From: an uncultured Gammaproteobacteria bacterium
Lineage (GTDB): Bacteria > Pseudomonadota > Gammaproteobacteria > UBA9214
NCBI GenBank assembly: GCA_905480305.1
Contig: CAJQPV010000275.1
Span: 1 to 15,851 of the forward strand
Direction of reading: 5' to 3'
DNA length: 15,851 nucleotides
Notes under the pieces: model-generated
The model's database searches: none
What the model was told of the DNA's origin: nothing
Seen by the model: only the letters and a program-made list of their open reading frames with translations
Translations under genes and position numbers: made by a program
Shown: positions 11,803-15,851 of the stretch, one piece after another
How positions within the stretch are numbered: the first letter of the stretch is position 1
How the letters are laid out: each line of letters begins with the position of its first letter

Positions 11803-12720
11803 ATGAGCAGTAGCCGCATGACTGCGCTGTTCCCGTTGTGGGCGTTACTTGGCGTATTGCTGGCCTGGCTGGTTCCGGAAATGCTGGTTCCGATGAAAGT
11901 GGCGATTGTGCCGTTGCTGGGGCTGGTCATGTTCGCAATGGGCGTAACACTGACAGGCGCCGATTTTCTGACTGTTTTACGCCGGCCTTTTCCGGTGGCG
12001 CTGGGGGTTGCGTTGCAGTTTCTGTTGATGCCACTGGTTGCCTGGGGCCTGGTAAAACTGGCGGGGCTGCCGCCGCAGCTGGCGATTGGTCTGATCCTGG
12101 TGGGTTGCAGTCCGGGAGGCACGGCCTCGAATGTAATCTGCTACCTGGCAAAAGGTGATGTTGCCTTGTCAATTACACTGACGACGGTATCAACGCTGCT
12201 GGCTATCGTGGCAACACCGATGCTGACCTTGCTGTATGCCGGCGAAACGGTGCCGGTACCTGCAGGCGCGATGCTGCTGACAATTCTGCAGGTAATTCTG
12301 GTGCCGGTGCTCTCGGGTGTGCTGGTCAATCATTATTTTCATCGTCCGCTGGCGGCGGTTCGGGACGTATTCCCGGTGGTTTCGATGCTCTCTATCGTTC
12401 TGATTATTGCCATCATCGTTGCACTTAATCACACTCAGCTTGAAGGCCTGGTACCGGGGATTGCACTGCTGGTGGTATTGCATAACCTGGCCGGAATGGC
12501 CGGAGGTTACTGGTTGCCACGCTGGCTGGGCAGGGATGTACGAGAATGTCGTACGCTGGCGATCGAAGTGGGTATGCAGAATTCAGGCCTGGCCGTCGCG
12601 CTGGCGCTAAAATATTTTTCTGCCACCGCTGCCTTGCCAGGGGCCCTGTTCAGCATCTGGCATAATCTGTCCGGCGCATTGCTGGCAGGCCTGTGGAGCC
12701 GGCGCAGGCCGACACAGTAA
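11803..12720 (+). CDS. Bile acid:sodium symporter (BASS) family transporter
   Basis: A 305-residue polytopic inner-membrane protein, hydrophobic almost throughout, consistent with 9-10 helices. BASS marks are GVTLTGADF after the second helix, the GCSPGGTASNVICYLAKGD crossover segment and EVGMQNSGLAVALA, which in structurally known members form the two helix crossovers that bind Na+. Bacterial members are reported to move ketopantoate, pyruvate-like acids and other organic anions as well as bile acids, so the substrate here is open. The start lies 3 bases after the Rieske stop, which indicates coupled translation. A second in-frame ATG at codon 6 (MTALFPLW) is possible. The gene is the last of the rightward run; after 25 bases a leftward small gene ends, and I see no clear terminator between them. 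Confidence 0.88.
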   Translation: MSSSRMTALFPLWALLGVLLAWLVPEMLVPMKVAIVPLLGLVMFAMGVTLTGADFLTVLRRPFPVALGVALQFLLMPLVAWGLVKLAGLPPQLAIGLILVGCSPGGTASNVICYLAKGDVALSITLTTVSTLLAIVATPMLTLLYAGETVPVPAGAMLLTILQVILVPVLSGVLVNHYFHRPLAAVRDVFPVVSMLSIVLIIAIIVALNHTQLEGLVPGIALLVVLHNLAGMAGGYWLPRWLGRDVRECRTLAIEVGMQNSGLAVALALKYFSATAALPGALFSIWHNLSGALLAGLWSRRRPTQ

Positions 12721-12745
12721 ATGTCGGGGCCGGGTGGCGTGTGCT

Positions 12746-12940
12746 TCAGATTTCCTTGAGTAGCTGCTGTATTAAGGTCATGTAGGCGTCACAGGGACCT
12801 GCTTCTGCGGTCGTTGCATCTGTCTGTATGGTTTGTAATGAGGTGTTGCATTCAGGTATGTCGGCATACGCGTCGAGACGTGTTACACCGGAGTTTTCAG
12901 GCAGGATGTCGCCTGTTGAGATGTCGTAGATAACCGCCAT
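12746..12940 (-). CDS. Small acidic protein of unknown function (64 aa)
   Basis: I do not recognise this protein. It is 64 residues long, starts MAVIYDISTGDILPENSG, contains two cysteines (in PECNTS and GPCDAY) and ends in an amphipathic helix MTLIQQLLKEI. I accept it as a gene because AGGAG (12948-12952) stands exactly 7 bases before the ATG. It is also codirectional with, and 95 bases downstream of, the DUF6763-like gene, with which it may share a transcript. It has no signal peptide or membrane segment and is probably cytoplasmic. Confidence 0.6.
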   Translation of the reverse strand: MAVIYDISTGDILPENSGVTRLDAYADIPECNTSLQTIQTDATTAEAGPCDAYMTLIQQLLKEI

Positions 12941-13035
12941 GATAAATCTCCTGCATGTGCCATAAAGGGGTTATCGGCAGCAGGAGGGTGCGGTTGAGCA
13001 TGATTTTATGCGGTATTGATGTTTCCCGGGTGCAG

Positions 13036-13323
13036 CTATTCAATTTCATCAAGCGGGTTGATATGGTCATTCGGCGAGGTCAGTTCAAGGTCGACGCCGT
13101 AGTCATCACGTTGAATGTCGAGTGAACCCGACCAGTCTTCCGGTGGTTCGATAGTGACGATTTCCATCTCTTCCCAGGAATCAAAATCCAGTTCTTCAAC
13201 AGCGCCGTCAAAGTGTTGTATCTCCATGGTGGCTACATCACTATCCAGTGCAACAATTTTGAACTTGTTACCGCTGATGGATTTGTACCAGTCACCAATA
13301 CGTGGTTGATATTCGTTAGCCAT
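13036..13323 (-). CDS. Small acidic conserved protein, DUF6763-like (95 aa)
   Basis: A 95-residue, strongly acidic cytoplasmic protein. MANEYQPRIGDWYKSISGNKF, the EIQHFDGAVEELDFDSWEEM core and the PPEDWSG motif resemble the small gammaproteobacterial family I remember as DUF6763. The pattern of short strands (GDWY, FKIVALD, ATMEIQHFDG) suggests a small beta barrel. Its function is unknown. I place the start at 13323 and not at an in-frame ATG 33 bases upstream, because the family begins just before YQPRIGDWY and GGAG (13333-13336) lies 9 bases before this ATG. The 64-codon gene follows downstream on the same strand. Confidence 0.75.
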   Translation of the reverse strand: MANEYQPRIGDWYKSISGNKFKIVALDSDVATMEIQHFDGAVEELDFDSWEEMEIVTIEPPEDWSGSLDIQRDDYGVDLELTSPNDHINPLDEIE

Positions 13324-13862
13324 AACCAGTATCTCCGTTGATCCGATTGATTCCATAAATATATGGGCAGTTTGCTACCATTTCCTGATCCGGTAGTTTT
13401 GATTGTCTACGGGTATTTATAAAACTTGTGCTAGTGATTGGCAAGCACTTCAGGATACTCTGTTTGTCAAGTTTGCAGTGGTAAAAATTCCCCCGCCCCA
13501 AGACCTTGTCCCGCTGTGGTTTTGTTGTTTATACCCGCTCCATTTATGTTCTATGTCGGACTGAATCTTGGGCTGTTTTTTTGATAAATCACTTGAAAAG
13601 CTGTTGTTAGAATCTGCAACGTGTGCTGTCGGCGCGTGTTAAGGGCTTGTGTCTTGTTTTTCTGCCGTATGAATAAATAGATAATAAATTCAGTTAATTG
13701 CTTTTGGGTGCCTGGCGTTGGCTATTAAGGCGCTGGGTTAATGCAGCATCTTTGCCGGTAGTCTTTTGCTGTGCCGGGTGCTGAAAGTTCGGCCCTGTTA
13801 GGGTAAAGTGCGCGTTCCGTTTTTTAGGTATCCCTTTGAAATTTATTAGTGAGGACAACAAC
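13324..13862. other. Gene-free region between the DUF6763-like gene and rpe
   Basis: About 540 bases with no supported open reading frame; it must carry divergent promoters for the leftward DUF6763-like gene and for rpe. It is AT-rich with several T runs. The most structured element is a long-range inverted repeat ending in a T run at 13497-13582, listed separately. A weak TTGCTT...TATTAA pair (spacer 19) lies upstream of rpe, near 13700-13730, but I do not consider it convincing. The GAGGA ribosome-binding site of rpe is at 13851-13855. No tRNA-like cloverleaf was seen. Confidence 0.5.
13497..13582 (+). other. Orphan terminator-like structure, possible small RNA 3' end
   Basis: CCCAAGA (13497-13503) pairs with TCTTGGG (13566-13572). 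An inner GTCC/GGAC (13508-13511 with 13558-13561) continues the helix after a 4x4 internal loop. CTG and then seven Ts (13576-13582) follow. No rightward gene lies upstream within the region, so if this terminates anything it would be a short non-coding transcript. No convincing promoter was found upstream. Confidence 0.25.
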
Positions 13863-14537
13863 ATGGCCGATTACAAGATAGCCCCTTCCATTCTTTCCGC
13901 GGATTTTGCCCGTCTGGGAGACGAGGTTACACATGTACTGGAGTCGGGCGCAGATATCGTGCATTTCGATGTCATGGATAATCATTATGTTCCCAACCTG
14001 ACCATTGGTCCGCTGGTATGTGAAGCATTACGCAATCACGGTGTCAGCGCAGATATTGATGTTCATTTGATGGTCAAGCCGGTTGACCGGATTATTCCGG
14101 ACTTTGCCAAGGCCGGTGCCACCTATATTACTTTCCATCCTGAAGCCAGCGAACATATTGACCGTTCCCTGTCACTGGTGCATGACCAGGGTTGCAAGTC
14201 CGGTCTGGTATTTAACCCGGCAACGCCACTGGACTACCTGAAGCATGTTATCGACAAGGTTGACATGATTTTACTGATGTCGGTTAACCCGGGCTTTGGC
14301 GGACAGAGTTTTATTCCCGAAACGCTGGTCAAGTTGCGCGAGGCACGCAAGATCATCGACGCCAGCGGTCGTGATATCCGCCTGGAAGTTGATGGCGGTG
14401 TGAAAGTGGATAACATTGGTGAGATAGCCGCTGCCGGTGCCGATACCTTTGTTGCCGGTTCAGCTATTTTTGGTGCGGATGATTACAGGGCAACCATTGA
14501 CGCCATGCGCGCCGAGATTGCCAAAGCTGTCTCCTGA
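13863..14537 (+). CDS. rpe: Ribulose-phosphate 3-epimerase
   Basis: A 224-residue TIM-barrel enzyme interconverting D-ribulose 5-phosphate and D-xylulose 5-phosphate in the pentose phosphate (and, where present, Calvin) pathway in the cytoplasm. [14 protein letters not shown] opens the barrel. Divalent-metal ligands H34 and D36 are in VHFDVMD, H68 in DVHLMV and D177 in [21 protein letters not shown] is the phosphate-loop signature. The length is typical. The start at 13863 (MADYKIAPS) is chosen over an in-frame ATG at 13836 because GAGGA lies 7 bases upstream. gph follows with a Shine-Dalgarno sequence that overlaps the rpe stop, so the two are translated as a unit. Confidence 0.96.
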   Translation: MADYKIAPSILSADFARLGDEVTHVLESGADIVHFDVMDNHYVPNLTIGPLVCEALRNHGVSADIDVHLMVKPVDRIIPDFAKAGATYITFHPEASEHIDRSLSLVHDQGCKSGLVFNPATPLDYLKHVIDKVDMILLMSVNPGFGGQSFIPETLVKLREARKIIDASGRDIRLEVDGGVKVDNIGEIAAAGADTFVAGSAIFGADDYRATIDAMRAEIAKAVS

Positions 14538-14547
14538 AGGAGAAGTC

Positions 14548-15222
14548 ATGCGTAAACCGGAAATGATCCTGATTGATGTAGATGGCACGCTGGTCGACAG
14601 CGTGCCGGATCTTGCTTTTTGCGTTGATACCATGATGACGGAACTGGGTCGTGCGCCGCACGGTGAGGCACTGGTGCGTGAGTGGGTGGGTAATGGCGTT
14701 GAACGCCTGGTGCGCAGAGCGCTGCTCGGCCAACTGAATGGCGAGCCCGAGGAGGCTGATTTTGAGCGTGCCTATCCACTGTTCCTGGACCTGTATGCCG
14801 ACAACACCTCGAAGCGTTCCTGCCTGTATCCCGGTGTCCGTGAAGGGCTTGATCAGCTCAAGTCAGACGCATATCGCATTGGCTGTGTCACCAACAAGGC
14901 TGCGCAGTTTACCGAACCGCTGTTGAAGGATCTGGGTGTCTATGACGATTTTTCAATCGTCATCAGTGGTGATACATTAAGTAAAAAGAAGCCGGATCCC
15001 GCTCCCTTGCTGCACGCGGCAGAGTTTTTTGGTTGTGATCCCGCCAATGCGCTGATGATCGGTGATTCGGTCAGTGATGTAGCCGCAGCACGTGCCGCAG
15101 GCTTTCAGATTGTGTGTATGAGTTATGGTTATAACCATGGCGTGGATATTCGTGAGGCGGCACCTGACGCGGTTGTTGATTCCTTTGTCGAGGTGCCCCC
15201 GTTACTTGTCAAGGCCGCTTGA
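14548..15222 (+). CDS. gph: Phosphoglycolate phosphatase (HAD superfamily)
   Basis: A 224-residue HAD-family phosphatase that hydrolyses 2-phosphoglycolate, a by-product of DNA repair and of Rubisco oxygenation. Motif I is IDVDGTLVDS with nucleophile D10 and acid/base D12; motif II is in CVTNKA; the lysine and acidic motifs III/IV are KKKPDPAPL and MIGDSVSDV. The helical cap between about residues 18 and 85 is of the Gph type. The start at 14548 is fixed by AAGGAG (14537-14542), 5 bases upstream and overlapping the rpe stop codon. Reading frames beginning further upstream run through rpe. The rpe-gph-trpE order matches that in Pseudomonas as I recall it and supports the assignment over other HAD phosphatases. 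Confidence 0.92.
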   Translation: MRKPEMILIDVDGTLVDSVPDLAFCVDTMMTELGRAPHGEALVREWVGNGVERLVRRALLGQLNGEPEEADFERAYPLFLDLYADNTSKRSCLYPGVREGLDQLKSDAYRIGCVTNKAAQFTEPLLKDLGVYDDFSIVISGDTLSKKKPDPAPLLHAAEFFGCDPANALMIGDSVSDVAAARAAGFQIVCMSYGYNHGVDIREAAPDAVVDSFVEVPPLLVKAA

Positions 15223-15357
15223 AGAGACACATGCAATTGATCGAATTCACTGCAGAGATAACCCTGACACAGTGCCATGTCAGCAGTCGATGGCGGCAGG
15301 CTCGCTGCTGTCCTGACGGCTGTTTTGTGCAACCCGGTTTTCTCAAAAGTGAATGTA
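15223..15357 (+). other. gph-trpE intergenic region with short ORF and competing hairpins
   Basis: A 45-codon reading frame (15231-15368) starts 8 bases after the gph stop, holds a single Trp codon (15291-15293) and overlaps the trpE start. It is Cys-rich and has only a weak GAAGAG before it. Two stems exclude each other: CTGACA/TGTCAG (15264-15269 with 15278-15283), and an 8-bp stem with one mismatch (15281-15288 with 15315-15322) followed by TTTT. This is the shape of an attenuator, but without tandem Trp codons it is unproven. Confidence 0.25.
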
Positions 15358-15851
15358 ATGACACCTGAAAAATTTCAACAGCTGGCAAGTCAGGGATTCA
15401 ATCGCATCCCTGTTACTCGCGAGGTGTTTGCCGACCTTGATACCCCCCTCAGTACCTTCATCAAGCTGGCTGACGGACCCTATTCCTATTTGTTTGAATC
15501 TGTTCACGGCGGTGAGAAGTGGGGCCGTTATTCCATTATCGGCCTGCCCTGTTCGACGGTGCTGCGTGTGCATGGGCGTGATATCAGTCTGTTGCAAGAC
15601 GGCAAGGTGATAGAAACTGCAGTGGCCGACGATCCGCTGGCCTGGATAGAAAGCTTTCAGGCACGTTATCGTGCACCGGAATTGCCGGATTTACCAAGGT
15701 TCAATGGCGGGCTGGTCGGTTACTTTGGTTACGACACAGTGCGCTATATCGAGCCTCGCCTGGCGGTATTCGACAAACCGGACCTGATTGGCTGCCCGGA
15801 CATCCTGCTGATGGTGTCTGACGAACTGGTGGTATTCGATAACCTCTCCGG
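15358..15851 (+). CDS. trpE: Anthranilate synthase component I (partial, N-terminal 164 codons)
   Basis: The gene runs off the right edge; about the first third of a roughly 500-residue protein is visible. TrpE converts chorismate to anthranilate with ammonia from TrpG, the first committed step of tryptophan synthesis. The visible part is the N-terminal domain. [10 protein letters not shown] is followed by [20 protein letters not shown], whose ESV segment belongs to the tryptophan feedback-binding site of the family, and later by [18 protein letters not shown]. The start is taken as ATG 15358; an in-frame GTG at 15349 would add three residues. No strong Shine-Dalgarno sequence precedes it, and a start-stop ATGTAA overlaps the ATG directly. 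The gene is 135 bases downstream of gph. Confidence 0.95.
   Translation, partial: MTPEKFQQLASQGFNRIPVTREVFADLDTPLSTFIKLADGPYSYLFESVHGGEKWGRYSIIGLPCSTVLRVHGRDISLLQDGKVIETAVADDPLAWIESFQARYRAPELPDLPRFNGGLVGYFGYDTVRYIEPRLAVFDKPDLIGCPDILLMVSDELVVFDNLS

Overview
The window looks like chromosome from a free-living gammaproteobacterium. Evidence: a GspA/GspB pair of the type II secretion accessory type, an HspQ homologue, a SlyD-type isomerase, a Lys-tailed HU protein, and the gene order rpe-gph-trpE, which I know from Pseudomonas and relatives. I cannot name the genus. There are no rRNA or tRNA genes, insertion sequences, integrases, phage genes or CRISPR arrays. Coding density is high except for two gene-free stretches, about 4.92-5.23 kb and 13.32-13.86 kb.

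Layout. (1) 2-2380, +: gspA and gspB, 3 bases apart, an inner-membrane pair that helps secretin rings pass the peptidoglycan. (2) 2386-2862, -: a SlyD-type FKBP prolyl isomerase. It converges on gspB and shares an overlapping divergent promoter region with (3) 2997-3799, +: hspQ and a TerB-family gene. (4) 3843-4202, -: an HU-family DNA-binding protein with a clear terminator behind it. (5) 4490-4921, -: a SnoaL/NTF2-like protein. (6) 5230-10452, +: a single 1740-residue protein, the most unusual object here. (7) 10535-12720, +: a probable three-gene unit of a ketohexokinase-like PfkB sugar kinase, a Rieske [2Fe-2S] ferredoxin and a BASS-family transporter. (8) 12746-13323, -: two small acidic proteins, one unrecognised and one resembling DUF6763. 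(9) 13863-15851, +: rpe, gph and the first 164 codons of trpE, cut by the window edge.

The giant protein reads, from the N-terminus: a degenerate cyclic-nucleotide-binding (cNMP) domain, a second cNMP domain with an intact phosphate-binding cassette, a rhodanese domain with its active-site cysteine, about 940 residues of almost proline-free Gln/Glu-rich coiled coil, a basic patch, one transmembrane helix, a Pro/Val/Ala/Lys-rich linker, and a formylglycine-generating-enzyme (SUMF1)-like domain that lacks the catalytic cysteines. The sequence supports a cytoplasmic sensing head on a stalk that could be of order 140 nm, joined through the inner membrane to a periplasmic binding-type domain. That combination suggests a cyclic-nucleotide- and sulfur/redox-responsive tether or scaffold, which is inference. 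It is the best candidate for an undescribed system in this window.
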